From assembly GCF_021032705.1 (NCBI RefSeq), contig NZ_JAHVXI010000001.1:1218497-1282496 (forward strand): DNA of 64,000 nucleotides, read 5' to 3'. The first letter of the stretch is position 1; every line of letters begins with the position of its first letter. The notes beneath the pieces are model-generated. The model was not told where the DNA came from and ran no database searches. It saw only the letters and a program-made list of their open reading frames with translations. Both the position numbers and the translations under genes were made by a program. This DNA comes from Psychroserpens luteolus. GTDB taxonomy: Bacteria > Bacteroidota > Bacteroidia > Flavobacteriales > Flavobacteriaceae. Positions 52,835-63,600 of this stretch are shown piece after piece.

Positions 52835-53992
52835 ATGAAAAAATCTGTTACAATCATCATCTTAATAATTATTGCTATCCTTTTTGGAGGATCGTTATAT
52901 TATTTATATCAGAAAAATGCCGAAGATCCAGTTGTCTACAGTACTGAAACGGCGTCTACAAAAACTATAGTTAAGAAAACTGTAGCTACAGGAAGTATTG
53001 TTCCTAAAGATGAAATTTTAATAAAGCCCAATATTTCTGGAATTATTGAAGAAATTTACATTGAAGCAGGTGATGTGATTAAAGCTGGAGACCTCATAGC
53101 TAAAATTAAAGTTGTGCCAAATGTGTCGTCACTTACAAGTGCTAAAAACTCTATTGCTACTAATCAAACAGCATTGCAAACAGCAAAAATTAACTTACAA
53201 ACTCAGCAAGCAAATTACGATAGACAGAAAGCACTTTTTGACAAAGGTGTTATTTCTGCAAATGACTTTGAGTCTATAAAAAATACGTATTTACAAACAA
53301 AGCAGAGTGTTGAACAAGCAAAAATTAATGTCAATTCGTCTCGACAAAATTATGACATCATAAAAACAGGAACAACATCTGGTTTAGGTAATGTAGCTCA
53401 AACCCAAATTAGAGCTACTGTTTCTGGAATGGTTCTGGACGTGCCAGTGAAAACAGGAAATCAAGTAATTGAAGCAAATAATTTTAATGATGGAACCACC
53501 ATAGCGTCTATGGCAAATGTAGATGATATGATTTTTGAAGGAAAAGTTGATGAATCTGAAGTTGGAAGAATAAAAGAGAATTTACCATTAGAAATTACAG
53601 TTGGAGCTATTGAAAATAAGAAATTTGATGCTGTTTTAGATTATATTGCACCTAAAGGAATTAATGAAAACGGAGCCATTCAGTTTGAAATAAAAGGGTC
53701 CTTAAAAAAGAATGATAGTACTTTTATTAGAGCAGGATTGAGTGCCAATGCATCAATAATTTTAGCCAAAGTCGATAGTGTTCTTGCAGTAAAAGAGGCA
53801 TTATTAAGATTCGATCCTAAAACAAAAGCACCTTATGTAGAAGTTGAGGTTGGTGATCAAAAATTTGAAAGGAAAGATGTGGAGTTGGGTGTGAGTGATG
53901 GTATCTTTGTTGAGATTAAGAATGGGATAACAAAAGAGGATAAGATTAAGGTCTGGAATCAAATTCAAAGCGTTCCTGAATTCAATCAATAA
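52835..53992 (+). CDS. HlyD/MacA-type periplasmic adaptor (first)
   Basis: A 385-residue adaptor: membrane anchor (about 4-24), two half-lipoyl segments (GIIEEIYIEAGDVIKAGDLIAKI and, later, ATVSGMVLDVPVKTGNQV), a coiled coil between, and beta-barrel regions. It connects the MacB-like exporter to the TolC protein encoded next. Confidence 0.92.
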   Translation: MKKSVTIIILIIIAILFGGSLYYLYQKNAEDPVVYSTETASTKTIVKKTVATGSIVPKDEILIKPNISGIIEEIYIEAGDVIKAGDLIAKIKVVPNVSSLTSAKNSIATNQTALQTAKINLQTQQANYDRQKALFDKGVISANDFESIKNTYLQTKQSVEQAKINVNSSRQNYDIIKTGTTSGLGNVAQTQIRATVSGMVLDVPVKTGNQVIEANNFNDGTTIASMANVDDMIFEGKVDESEVGRIKENLPLEITVGAIENKKFDAVLDYIAPKGINENGAIQFEIKGSLKKNDSTFIRAGLSANASIILAKVDSVLAVKEALLRFDPKTKAPYVEVEVGDQKFERKDVELGVSDGIFVEIKNGITKEDKIKVWNQIQSVPEFNQ

Positions 53993-54046
53993 TAATTTTA
54001 ACATTTAATGTAACACTTTAATATTTATAGAGACATATAGATAATT

Positions 54047-55489
54047 ATGAAAAAAACAGTCAGTATACTTATTGTTTTAATAACAATCAGCCTTCAAGCC
54101 CAAAATAAAAAATGGACTTTAATAGAATGCGTACAATATGCATTAGAAAATAATATTTCGGTTAAACAAAGTGAACTAGATTTAGAATCTGCAGATATAG
54201 AAATGCTCACAGCAAAGGGTAATTTTTTACCAAGTTTGAATGCTGGTGCAGGAGTTTCTGAAAACACGGGACTTAGTTTTAACCCAGTAACTAATAATGC
54301 ACAGACTACCACATTTTTATCGGCTAGTGGAAGCGTTAATGTTGGTTATACCATATTTGACGGACTTAGAAATATAAGAACATTGCAACGTGCCGAAATA
54401 TCAAAATTGGCAAGCCAGTATCGTCTAGATAAAATGAAAGATGATATTTCGCTTTTTGTTGCTAACGGTTATCTCCAAGTGATACTCAATAAAGCAAATT
54501 TAGAAGTTTTAAAGTCTCAAAATGAAGTGACCAACGAGCAAATTCAAAGAACAGAGCAATTGGTAGAAGCGGGTTCATTACCAAGAGGTGATTTACTAGA
54601 GATTCAAGCGACAGATGCTAGTGAAAAACAGTCAATTATCAATGCTGAAAACAGTGTTCAAATTTCTCTTATTAGTTTAGCGCAATTACTTTTAATTAAG
54701 GACTACGAAAACTTTGATATTGAAGATGAAGGTTATGACATTATAGATGCTGGAATTTCAAATAAAGATGTATCCGAAATTTTAGCACAAGCTAAAGAAA
54801 CACGTTCAGAGATAAAAATAGCAGAACAAAATGTAGCCTTGGCCGAAAAAGATTTACAAATAGCCCGTGGTGCAAACCTTCCATCGCTATCTGCATTTTT
54901 TGGATACAATACAAGATATGCAAATACGACATCATTTACACAACAAGTAGATCCAGATAACCCAACAATTACTCAACCAATTGGTGTAGTCGAAGCAACT
55001 GGACAAACAGTTGTAGGTACATTTCCAAATACAATAGTACAAGAAGTGTCGGCAGATCCCTTCGTAGACCAACTTTATCAAAATGATGGTATAGGGTATG
55101 GACTTAATTTAAATATTCCTATTTTTAATGGGTTTGCTACAAAAGCTAGTGTTAAGAGAAATAAAATCAATTTAGAACGTTCTAAGTTTCAATTAGAACA
55201 AGCAGAATTAGATCTTGAGTCTACCGTGTATCAGGCCTATGTAGACGCCAAAGGCGCTTTAAAATCTTATGAAGCTGCACAATTGGCCTTAGAATCTCAG
55301 CAACTGGCTTATGATTATGCCAAAGAACGCTATGATGTTGGATTAACAAATGCGTTTGATTTTAGCCAATCCAAATTAAGATATGATAATGCCAGAATTG
55401 AATTAAACCGTTCTAAATACGATTATATATTTAAGTTAAAGGTTCTCGAATTATACTTCGGAATTCCTGCAACAGAACTAAAGTTTTAA
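54047..55489 (+). CDS. TolC-family outer-membrane efflux protein
   Basis: A 480-residue outer-membrane channel: signal peptide (1-18, ending LQAQ), two OEP repeats of long helices plus strand pairs, and a C-terminal aromatic end. It is the only TolC in the window and could in principle also serve the peptide exporter at 24205, whose cassette lacks one; this is inference. Confidence 0.93.
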   Translation: MKKTVSILIVLITISLQAQNKKWTLIECVQYALENNISVKQSELDLESADIEMLTAKGNFLPSLNAGAGVSENTGLSFNPVTNNAQTTTFLSASGSVNVGYTIFDGLRNIRTLQRAEISKLASQYRLDKMKDDISLFVANGYLQVILNKANLEVLKSQNEVTNEQIQRTEQLVEAGSLPRGDLLEIQATDASEKQSIINAENSVQISLISLAQLLLIKDYENFDIEDEGYDIIDAGISNKDVSEILAQAKETRSEIKIAEQNVALAEKDLQIARGANLPSLSAFFGYNTRYANTTSFTQQVDPDNPTITQPIGVVEATGQTVVGTFPNTIVQEVSADPFVDQLYQNDGIGYGLNLNIPIFNGFATKASVKRNKINLERSKFQLEQAELDLESTVYQAYVDAKGALKSYEAAQLALESQQLAYDYAKERYDVGLTNAFDFSQSKLRYDNARIELNRSKYDYIFKLKVLELYFGIPATELKF

Positions 55490-55493
55490 AACC

Positions 55494-56798
55494 ATGACCA
55501 AAAGAACAAAAATTATTATCACAGTTATAGGATTACTAATTCTTGCACTTGTTGCGGGAGCAAAAATGGGACTGTTTGGTAAAAAAGGTAACTTTAAAGA
55601 AGTTACTGTAAAAAAAGTAGCATCATTAGATATAGTTGAAACTGTTTCTGCTACGGGAAAAATTCAACCAGAGGTAGAGGTGAAAATATCTAGTGAAGTT
55701 TCGGGAGAGATATTGGACTTGCCTTTTAAAGAAGGTCAACAAGTTAAAAAAGGAGATCTTTTAGTTCGAGTTAATCCAGATTTAATTCAATCAGCTGTAA
55801 GCAGATCTCAAGCATCATATCAAAATGTGAGATCAGGTTTGGATCAAGCTGAAGCTTCACTTAGAGAAGCAAAAGCAAATTATGACCGAAATAAAGCACT
55901 TTTTGATAGAGGTGTTATTTCAAAAGCAGATTGGGATAGATCAATAGCTGCATATGAAACAGCTCAGGCTGCAAGAGGTTCTGCATATTATAGCGTACAA
56001 AGCGCAGCGGCATCTGTTAATGAAGCTAAAGACAACTTAAGTAGAACGACAATCTATGCACCCATGAGTGGGACCATCTCATTATTAAATGTCGAATTAG
56101 GTGAACGTGTTGTTGGAACTCAACAAATGGCAGGTACAGAAATCTTGAGAGTTGCCAACCTAAATAATATGGAAGTTGAAGTTGATGTAAATGAAAACGA
56201 TATTGTGAAAGTACAAATTGGTGACTCAACAATTGTTGAAGTTGATGCCTACTTAAAGAAAGAATTTAAGGGTATTGTTACAGAAATTGCAAATTCTGCA
56301 GCAGGAACTTTAACAGCAGATCAAGTTACAAACTTTAGAGTTAAGGTTCGTATTTTAGAAGAATCATACAAAGATCTAATTGAAGGTAAACCAGAAAGCT
56401 ATTCACCGTTTAGACCAGGAATGACAGCAACAGTTGATATCATTACTGATAAAAGAGATAAAACAGTTGCAGTACCAATTAGTTCTATAGTAATCAAAAC
56501 AGATACGTCTTCAGTTAAAAATGACTTTAAAGTCATTGAAGATTCAGAAGAGATTAAACCTGAAAATGAAGAGAAATTTGAATGCGTGTTTGTAAATAAT
56601 AAAGGCATCGCTAAATTAAGAGTTGTAAAAACAGGAATTCAAGATGATACCAATATTGAAATTGTTTCTGGATTAGAAGAAGGAGATGAAATCATTACTG
56701 GACCTTATAACATCGTTTCAAAAACATTAAAGTCTGGAGATAAGATCGAAAAGAAAGGTGCTAATCAAAAGAAAGAGGAAGTCGAGAAAGAAGAATAG
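55494..56798 (+). CDS. HlyD/MacA-type periplasmic adaptor (second)
   Basis: A 434-residue adaptor with membrane anchor (about 7-25), half-lipoyl segments (GEILDLPFKEGQQVKKGDLLVRV, YAPMSGTISLLNVELGERV), coiled coil and barrel. It closes the operon, giving two adaptors for two permeases, which hints at a mixed adaptor ring. The C-terminal tail is Lys/Glu-rich. It begins four bases after tolC. Confidence 0.93.
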   Translation: MTKRTKIIITVIGLLILALVAGAKMGLFGKKGNFKEVTVKKVASLDIVETVSATGKIQPEVEVKISSEVSGEILDLPFKEGQQVKKGDLLVRVNPDLIQSAVSRSQASYQNVRSGLDQAEASLREAKANYDRNKALFDRGVISKADWDRSIAAYETAQAARGSAYYSVQSAAASVNEAKDNLSRTTIYAPMSGTISLLNVELGERVVGTQQMAGTEILRVANLNNMEVEVDVNENDIVKVQIGDSTIVEVDAYLKKEFKGIVTEIANSAAGTLTADQVTNFRVKVRILEESYKDLIEGKPESYSPFRPGMTATVDIITDKRDKTVAVPISSIVIKTDTSSVKNDFKVIEDSEEIKPENEEKFECVFVNNKGIAKLRVVKTGIQDDTNIEIVSGLEEGDEIITGPYNIVSKTLKSGDKIEKKGANQKKEEVEKEE

Positions 56799-56837
56799 TT
56801 TGATAGCTACCTAAATCACAATAATAAATATTATGTA

Positions 56838-57512
56838 ATGTCCATTATACTAAGTATAGAAACATCTACAACAAATTGCTCAGTCTCTCTTTCAAAACAA
56901 GGAGAGACTTTGGTTTTAAAAGAAGATAATAATGTCAATTACTCACATGCTGAATCTTTGCATGTTTTTATTGATAGTGTTTTGGCATCTGCACAAATAG
57001 ATAAAAACGATTTGAGCGCTATTGCCGTGAGTAAAGGACCAGGGTCATATACAGGATTACGTATAGGTGTTTCTGCTGCTAAAGGATTAAGTTACGCGCT
57101 TGATATACCTTTGATATCGGTGTCAACACTTGAAGCACTTTCTCATCAAGTAACGATCAATGAAGGTATAATTATCCCGATGTTAGATGCAAGACGGTTA
57201 GAAGTATATTCAGCTATATTTAATAGCTCTTATGATTTAGTAAGAGGTATTGAAGCACAAATATTGGATGAGCAATCATTCCAAGAGTATTTAAGTAAAG
57301 GTAAAGTCCATTTTTTAGGTAACGGTGTTGAAAAAACAAGACAACTCATCAAACACTCTAACGCTGTTTTTGTTGAGAATAAGTTACCATCTGCTAATGA
57401 GATGAGCGCTTTGGCTTTCGAAAAGTATAAAAAAAGCGACATCGAAGATGTCGCCTATTTTGAACCTTTTTATCTTAAAGATTTTATAGCATTAAAGCCT
57501 AAATCATCTTAG
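56838..57512 (+). CDS. tsaB: tRNA threonylcarbamoyladenosine synthesis protein TsaB
   Basis: A 224-residue ASKHA-fold protein with the family opening ILSIETSTTNCSVSL and the KGPGSYTGLRIGVSAAKGLSYAL segment. TsaB acts with TsaD and TsaE to make t6A37 in tRNA. Its last four bases overlap the mscS gene on the other strand, and its 3' coding region contains a hairpin that reads as a terminator for that minus-strand gene. Confidence 0.95.
   Translation: MSIILSIETSTTNCSVSLSKQGETLVLKEDNNVNYSHAESLHVFIDSVLASAQIDKNDLSAIAVSKGPGSYTGLRIGVSAAKGLSYALDIPLISVSTLEALSHQVTINEGIIIPMLDARRLEVYSAIFNSSYDLVRGIEAQILDEQSFQEYLSKGKVHFLGNGVEKTRQLIKHSNAVFVENKLPSANEMSALAFEKYKKSDIEDVAYFEPFYLKDFIALKPKSS
57429..57454 (-). terminator. 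Minus-strand terminator for mscS, embedded in tsaB coding sequence
   Basis: Perfect eight-base stem (GCGACATC at 57436-57443, GATGTCGC at 57447-57454, three-base loop) which on the minus strand is followed by seven T residues. It lies 55 bases past the mscS stop, inside tsaB codons. Confidence 0.75.
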
Positions 57513-58321
57513 CCTTGTTTTTGAATTTCGACAGCATGTGGATAAGGTATTTCAATACCGGCCGCGTCAAGAGCAATTTTTGCATTTTCGTGAGTTTCAA
57601 AATAAACATCCCAATAATCTGCCACACTAGACCAAGGTCTAACAGCAAAATTTACTGAACTATCAGCAAGCTCTGAAACATTTACAGAAGGAGCTGGGTC
57701 TTTTAAAACTTTTGGGTTAGACGTAAGCACACTCATTAAAATCTCTTTAGTTTGCTTAATATCGGAATCATAACCAACTCCAAAAGTCAAATCAATACGA
57801 AGTTTTCCTTCAGAAGAATAATTCACAATATTACCATTTGATAAAGCACCATTTGGAATAATGATCTCTTTATTTGTTGGAGATAAAAGTTTTGTAGTAA
57901 AGATTTCAATTTCTTTTACAACACCTAATTCACCTTGAGCTTCAATAAGATCTCCTATTTTTATAGGTTTAAAAATCATAATTAATACACCTCCAGCAAA
58001 ATTTGCAAGTGATCCTTGAAGGGCTAGACCAATAGCTAAACCTGCTGCAGCTAGAATAGCAGCAAACGATGTGGTTTCTATACCTACAGTTCCTAAAACA
58101 ACAACGATGAGAATAATCTTTAATGTCCAGCTTAAAAGGTTTAAAAGAAACTTTTTAAGACTCTCATCATAAGCGCGTTTCTCCATAACTTTTCGTATAC
58201 CTTTCAATATACTTTTGATAATAATTGAACCAATAATCCAAATGGCTATTGCGGCCAATACTTTTGGACCAAAATCTACTATGAGTTCATAACCCTTATC
58301 AATCCATTTTTGTAAATCCAT
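57509..58321 (-). CDS. Small-conductance mechanosensitive channel (MscS family)
   Basis: A 270-residue MscS: N-terminal membrane segments, the pore-lining TM3 (about 88-110, AAAGLAIGLALQGSLANFAGG) and the cytoplasmic beta and alpha/beta domains (DLIEAQGELGVVKEIEIFTT, IIIPNGALSNGNIVNYS). It releases solutes during hypo-osmotic shock. Minimal three-helix form. It starts at 58321 and overlaps tsaB at its end. Confidence 0.95.
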   Translation of the reverse strand: MDLQKWIDKGYELIVDFGPKVLAAIAIWIIGSIIIKSILKGIRKVMEKRAYDESLKKFLLNLLSWTLKIILIVVVLGTVGIETTSFAAILAAAGLAIGLALQGSLANFAGGVLIMIFKPIKIGDLIEAQGELGVVKEIEIFTTKLLSPTNKEIIIPNGALSNGNIVNYSSEGKLRIDLTFGVGYDSDIKQTKEILMSVLTSNPKVLKDPAPSVNVSELADSSVNFAVRPWSSVADYWDVYFETHENAKIALDAAGIEIPYPHAVEIQKQG

Positions 58322-58358
58322 AACGTCGTTTTTAATTAGATAGCTATAATATTAATAA

Positions 58359-58395
58359 AAAACCCGAACGTTTTAAACTAAAATGTTCGGGTTTT
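58359..58395 (-). terminator. Intrinsic terminator of the secreted unknown gene
   Basis: Fifteen-base stem with one G-U pair (58359-58373 with 58381-58395, seven-base loop) with T residues on the minus side. It ends the gene at 58414-59103. Confidence 0.88.
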
Positions 58396-58413
58396 CTTAA
58401 ATAGTTAATCGTA

Positions 58414-59103
58414 TTAGAGTGTATTAATATAATTAACTAGTTTAATTAAATCTTCTTTTTTTGAAGTTTTAATTTTATTAGATTTTATAAAACTCAAAAT
58501 CTCTTTTGAATGCTTTGGAAAAGTCTTTGCTATTTCCTTTTTCTTACTCGGAATTTCTATGGCTATACCTTTGTCGTTTAATGTATAATACACATCGCTC
58601 TTTCTTTTATATTGAGCTGGCTTAGTTTTGGCATAACTACTTGCTGCTTTTTTCTTTTCAGTAAAGGAAATTATTTCTTTTGCTAATAAAGGTTTTTCAA
58701 TTGAGGCGTCGGTTAATACAACAAAGTAGCCTCTTTTTCCATTATTTGTGTCAGAATCTATATAATTGTAGGCGCGATACGCTTTATTGCCCTTAGAAAA
58801 TGTGATTGTAACATTAAGTAAATCTTTGTTTAATGCCTCAATATCATTATTGTCTTTTTTGATTTCCATAACATCACTAAAAGCATTATATCTTAAGCTA
58901 AATAACTTTCCGTCTTTGTCAGCAGAAATCTTACCTGGCATAAAATCGTTTTCGATATAAGGCGTTCCAATAATTGAATTATCATTAAGGTCGAATGCAT
59001 AGATTAAACCTGGAGATGTCAAGTTTTGTCTATTTGGGTCTTGCGCTGTAGCACTAAACGACACTAATGCGATCATTGCCGTTAAAAAAATTGATTTTAT
59101 CAT
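58414..59103 (-). CDS. Secreted hypothetical protein
   Basis: A 229-residue protein with a signal peptide (1-20, ending SATAQ). The mature part has alternating strands and a Lys-rich C-terminal half (for example TEKKKAASSYAKTKPA). No Cys and no enzymatic motif are seen. I do not recognise a family; the likely location is periplasm or outer surface. It is a single gene with its own terminator. Confidence 0.75.
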   Translation of the reverse strand: MIKSIFLTAMIALVSFSATAQDPNRQNLTSPGLIYAFDLNDNSIIGTPYIENDFMPGKISADKDGKLFSLRYNAFSDVMEIKKDNNDIEALNKDLLNVTITFSKGNKAYRAYNYIDSDTNNGKRGYFVVLTDASIEKPLLAKEIISFTEKKKAASSYAKTKPAQYKRKSDVYYTLNDKGIAIEIPSKKKEIAKTFPKHSKEILSFIKSNKIKTSKKEDLIKLVNYINTL

Positions 59104-59183
59104 AATAAGTGTTTTTTTTATTGTGTAACAATAAATATGCCATGCTGCTATGCAACACAGTGAATACTAGTATTAGTATAAAT

Positions 59184-59384
59184 TTATTTTACTTCAAAAG
59201 TCAATTTTACGTTTACTCTAAACTCTGTAACTTCATCATCGTTGACAATAGCACTTTGATCTTGTACATAAACAGATTTAATATTTTTTATGCTTTTAGA
59301 GGCTTGTTTAACTGCTTTTCTTGTTGCGTCTTCCCAGCTTTTATCTGAATTTGATAAGACTTCGATTACTTTTAATACTGCCAT
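59184..59384 (-). CDS. Dodecin (flavin-storage protein)
   Basis: A 66-residue protein with the dodecin layout: one helix between strands, the SWEDATRKAVKQASKSIKNI helix with the flavin-stacking Trp, and the closing EFRVNVKLTFEV strand. Dodecins form hollow dodecamers that bind riboflavin or FMN and buffer free flavin. Length is typical. Confidence 0.92.
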   Translation of the reverse strand: MAVLKVIEVLSNSDKSWEDATRKAVKQASKSIKNIKSVYVQDQSAIVNDDEVTEFRVNVKLTFEVK

Positions 59385-59441
59385 TTTTTTGTTTTTTTGT
59401 TAAAAAATATGAATGTTAAAGATACTAAATAATAATTGAAA

Positions 59442-60344
59442 CTATCCGTTTATTGCCTCTACCGTCTCAACTTTACCTTTCATCATTTCTCTTAACATAT
59501 TTTCAATTCCATTTTTAAGAGTAAATGTAGATGAAGGACATCCACTACAAGCTCCTTGTAAGATAACTTTTACTTTCTTTTCTTGAGGATCATAGGACTG
59601 AAACTCAATATTTCCTCCATCACTTGCCACTGCTGGTTTAACATATTCTTCTAGAATATTAATAATCTCTTTAGAAACATCATCCTTCTGCTCATACTGT
59701 TCATCTAGATGTTGGTCACTTTTTTGTTTAACTTCAGGAGCATCAGAATTAATAATAGCCTCACCATTTTCGATGTAAGATCTTATAAACTCACGGAGTT
59801 CCATGGTGATATCATTCCAATCGGCAACATCAAATTTGGTAATCGACACAAAATTTTCCTCCATAAAGACACTTTTAACAAAAGGAAAATGGAATAGCTT
59901 ATTTGCTAAAGGCGCATATGCTGTTTCATCAATTGATGTAAACTCATGATACTTCGTTACTAACTTTTTATTTGCAACAAATTTTAAAACGCTAGGGTTT
60001 GGTGTGCTTTCAGCATAAACTGTTACAGGAACTTTCTTTTTAGCTTCGGAAGAGGTAACAACCGCACCTCCTGAATTTAAGTAATCTTCAATTTGAGTGG
60101 CTACTTCGTCTTGAACATCTTTCCATTCGACAATATTATAACGTTCTATAGCGATAAAGTTGCCAGAAATGTAAACTTTCTTTACAAAAGGAAGGTAAAA
60201 TAGTTGTTGCGCTAAAGGTGAAGATTTTGCTTCATCAATATTATTGAATTCAAAACTTTCATGTTGCGTTATAAATTGATCGGTTTCAAATTTTAATATA
60301 GTTGGGTTAGTGGTCTCTTTTATTGAAATAGAATAATTTTTCAT
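59442..60344 (-). CDS. Fe-S cluster carrier Nfu with duplicated N-terminal domain
   Basis: A 300-residue protein: two tandem Nfu N-terminal domains (about 4-90 and 105-190) that resemble each other (TNPTILKFETD and TPNPSVLKFVANK; LPFVKKVYISGNF and FPFVKSVFMEENF) and a C-terminal NifU domain with CSGCPSS. The CxxC pair holds a bridging 4Fe-4S cluster for delivery to apoproteins. Most Nfu proteins have one N-terminal domain. The ATG at 60344 is used, because the promoter at 60359-60366 lies between it and the alternative start at 60383. Confidence 0.92.
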   Translation of the reverse strand: MKNYSISIKETTNPTILKFETDQFITQHESFEFNNIDEAKSSPLAQQLFYLPFVKKVYISGNFIAIERYNIVEWKDVQDEVATQIEDYLNSGGAVVTSSEAKKKVPVTVYAESTPNPSVLKFVANKKLVTKYHEFTSIDETAYAPLANKLFHFPFVKSVFMEENFVSITKFDVADWNDITMELREFIRSYIENGEAIINSDAPEVKQKSDQHLDEQYEQKDDVSKEIINILEEYVKPAVASDGGNIEFQSYDPQEKKVKVILQGACSGCPSSTFTLKNGIENMLREMMKGKVETVEAING

Positions 60345-60358
60345 AGCATAAATTTTTG

Positions 60359-60366
60359 CAAAAATA
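60359..60366 (-). promoter_or_regulatory. -7 promoter element of the nfu gene
   Basis: On the minus strand TATTTTTG, exact TAnnTTTG match, 15 bases before the ATG at 60344. Confidence 0.55.
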
Positions 60367-60383
60367 CGTAACAAAAAATTCAA

Positions 60384-60696
60384 AAAACAGGTTTTAATAA
60401 CAACATAACGAATAAGAAGGGATAATTCTTACAAAATAAATATCTTTATAATGAGTTATTTTAAATTAACAGTTAGGGTTTTTAAGTGTTAAACTGTTAT
60501 TTTTAAAAAGAATTAGAAGTACTAATTACTTAATTTTTACTAAATTTCGCTCTTATTATTAAAACCTCTACCTAAATAACTTGACTACAGTTTGCTTTTA
60601 AAAAGGCGTGGTGCTTTCATAGTTATGGTGTTCAACAGTTTAATTTTGTTGAAGCATGTAAGTTTTATAATAAGGGTAAAACTATTTTAAACCGCT
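60384..60696. other. Intergenic region between nfu and the large secreted protein
   Basis: 313 bases of AT-rich sequence between divergent genes. I see no ORF of note, no RNA gene and no strong hairpin. Its right end holds the TAATTTTG promoter element at 60641-60648 for the right-hand gene. Confidence 0.6.
60641..60648 (+). promoter_or_regulatory. -7 promoter element of the large secreted protein gene
   Basis: TAATTTTG, exact TAnnTTTG match, 49 bases before the ATG at 60697. Confidence 0.5.
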
Positions 60697-63600
60697 ATGA
60701 AAAAGCTTTACGTACTCTTTGTCTTATTATCCTATATCTCGTTTGGTCAAGATTTAAACATGCAAGATGGTACATTTAATAGATGTGCACCAGATTTATT
60801 TTTCGATTCGGGAGGATCTGGAGGGCCTTATTCAAGTGATGAAGCTTTAGTAACAACAATTTGTCCTGAGAATGCAGGCGAATTTCTCATTATAAATTTT
60901 ACAGATTTTAGTACGCAGTTAAATGTCGATGTTTTAACTGTTTATGATGGTGATAGTACTTCGGCACCAGTTATTGGTACTTATTCGGGAGTTGCTGGAC
61001 CAGGTAATATTGTGGCCAGTCTACTAAACATGAGTGGTTGTATTACTTTTGAGTTCGTTTCAGATGGAGCAGGAACAACTACTGGATGGGAAGCCGAAAT
61101 CATATGTACAGTACCATGTCAAACAATTACACCATCCATAGATTCTACGACGCCTGAGGCCAATGGTGGAGGAGTTATTCTAATTAATGCTGGAGATCAA
61201 GTAGACTTTGTAGGTAGTGCTACATTTTCTGATGATGGAACCGGAGCAACATATGAATGGGATTTTGATGATACTAATACAGCAACGGGAACAAATGTGT
61301 CAAATATTTTTGCCGCACCAGGATCTTATGATGTTACATTAACAGTTACAGATACCAATCCTTTAGGTTGTTCGGTCTCAAGAGATATAAACGTTTTTGT
61401 TTTAGGTGAGAATATTGTTGTTGATCAAACAACATTTACAGTAGAAGAACTCGTTCAAGATGTTTTAATTGATAGTCCTTGTGCCCAAGTAAGTAATATT
61501 ACGTGGTCTACAGGTACAAATTTTAATGATGATAATGGTATTGGATATTTTGCTAATGATGGCAGTATCTTTCCTTTTACCGATGGTCTTATACTAACCT
61601 CAGGAGATGCAAGTCGAGCTAGAGGGCCTAATAATAATGCATTGAGTGATGGTGGTGGAGGCTGGCCTGGTGATGCCGAATTAGATGCCGCAGTGGGAAT
61701 TAATTCAAATAATGCCAGTATTATACAATTTGATTTCGTACCATTAGCTGATAGTATTAGTTTTGACTTTTTAATGGCTTCGGAAGAGTATAATGGTAGT
61801 ACAGGTGGAACTTTCGAATGTACATTTTCTGATGCTTTTGCCTTTTTATTAACAGATCAAGCAACTGGTATAACAACAAATTTAGCCGTATTACCAGGAA
61901 CAAATACACCAATTCTTGTTACAAATATTCATCCAGCAAATCCTGGTTGTGCTGCTATAAATGAGCAATTTTTTGGTGGTTACACAGGAAATAATTCACC
62001 TCCAATGAGTTTTGATGGGAGAACAGCAGTTTTTACCGCACAGTCTCCTGTAACTCCTGGAAATGATTATACAATCAAGTTAGTTATTGCTGATGCTTCA
62101 GATACGGCATTAGATTCTGGTGTTTTTATTGAAGCAGGAAGTTTTAACCTCGGTGGAGATTTAGGAGATGATATAACAATTGCAGCAGGTACTGCGGAAT
62201 GCGGAGGTGAAACCATTACCTTAGATACACAAGCGCCAACTGCGACTCATATATGGTATAAAGATGCTGTTGAAATTGCAGGGGAGACTTCTTCTACTTT
62301 AGATGTTATAGAGCCTGGAATTTATACAGTTGATGTTATCTTTTCTGGATCATGCCAAGCCACAGATTCTGTAGTTGTAGAATTTAAGCCAAATGCAGTA
62401 GCTAATACACCTCCAGACTTATCAATTTGCAGTTTTTCAGGTACTGGTGATTTTATGCTAACAGACAATGATGATGATGTACTTGGAACCCAAGATCCAA
62501 ATGATTACGTAATTACATACCATCTTACCGAACAAGAAGCAATTGATAACGTAAATCCAATTCCAAGTCCGTACACTAATATTTCAAATCCACAAACAAT
62601 ACATGTTCGTATTGCTGAAAATACTCAGGAGTGTTTTGATTTAACATCTTTTGATTTAGTCTTTACAGATTTAACTATTAACGATGCAGTTACTCCTATT
62701 GATGAGTGCGACGATAATAATGATGGATTCGCGATGTTTACGTTAACAGAAAGAGATGACGAAGTCATTGGTGCTTTAGATGAAACAACAGTAACTGTAA
62801 CGTATCACCTTTCTCAAGATGATGCTAATAATGACGTAAACCCTTTGCCAATTCCTTATACGAATTTGGTGCCAACTAATCAAATTATTTACGTTAGGGT
62901 TGAAGCTAATGTAGATGCAGGTTGTTTTAATACAACGACATTAGAATTAAGAGTTAGTCCTATTCCTGTTCCTATTGTTCCTACTACTTTTGAGGTTTGC
63001 GATGATAATAATGACGGATTTGCAATGTTTGATTTAACAACGAAGGATGCTGAAATTTTAGGTTTGCAGACAGGTGTTACTGTAACGTATCACGAAAGCC
63101 AAGCAGAGGCAGATGATGGTTCAAATGCGCAACCAAGTCCTTATACTAATATAGATCCAAATACTCAAACACTTTACGTAAGATTAGAAGATGATATTTC
63201 AGGTTGTTTTGATACGGTTGAACTTGTATTACTTGTAAACCCTATTCCTGATGTTGGTGCCATTTCTAATTATGAGCTATGTGATTATAACCTTCCAGGA
63301 GATGAAGTAGAAGTTTTTGATTTAACGACAAAAGCTGCTGAGGCTATTAATGGTCAGACAGGTGTTACAATATCGTATCATGAATCACAAATAGATGCTG
63401 AAGGAGGAGCTAATCCTATATTAAATGCTTCATTCTATAGTAATACAAATACACCACAAACGATATATGTTAATATTACAAATACATCAACTGGATGTTC
63501 TAATGTTGGTAGTTTTGACTTAATTGTTAATCCGCTTCCAGCATTAGTTAATCCAACTCCATTAGAGGTTTGTGACGATGGCACACCAGATGGGATAACG

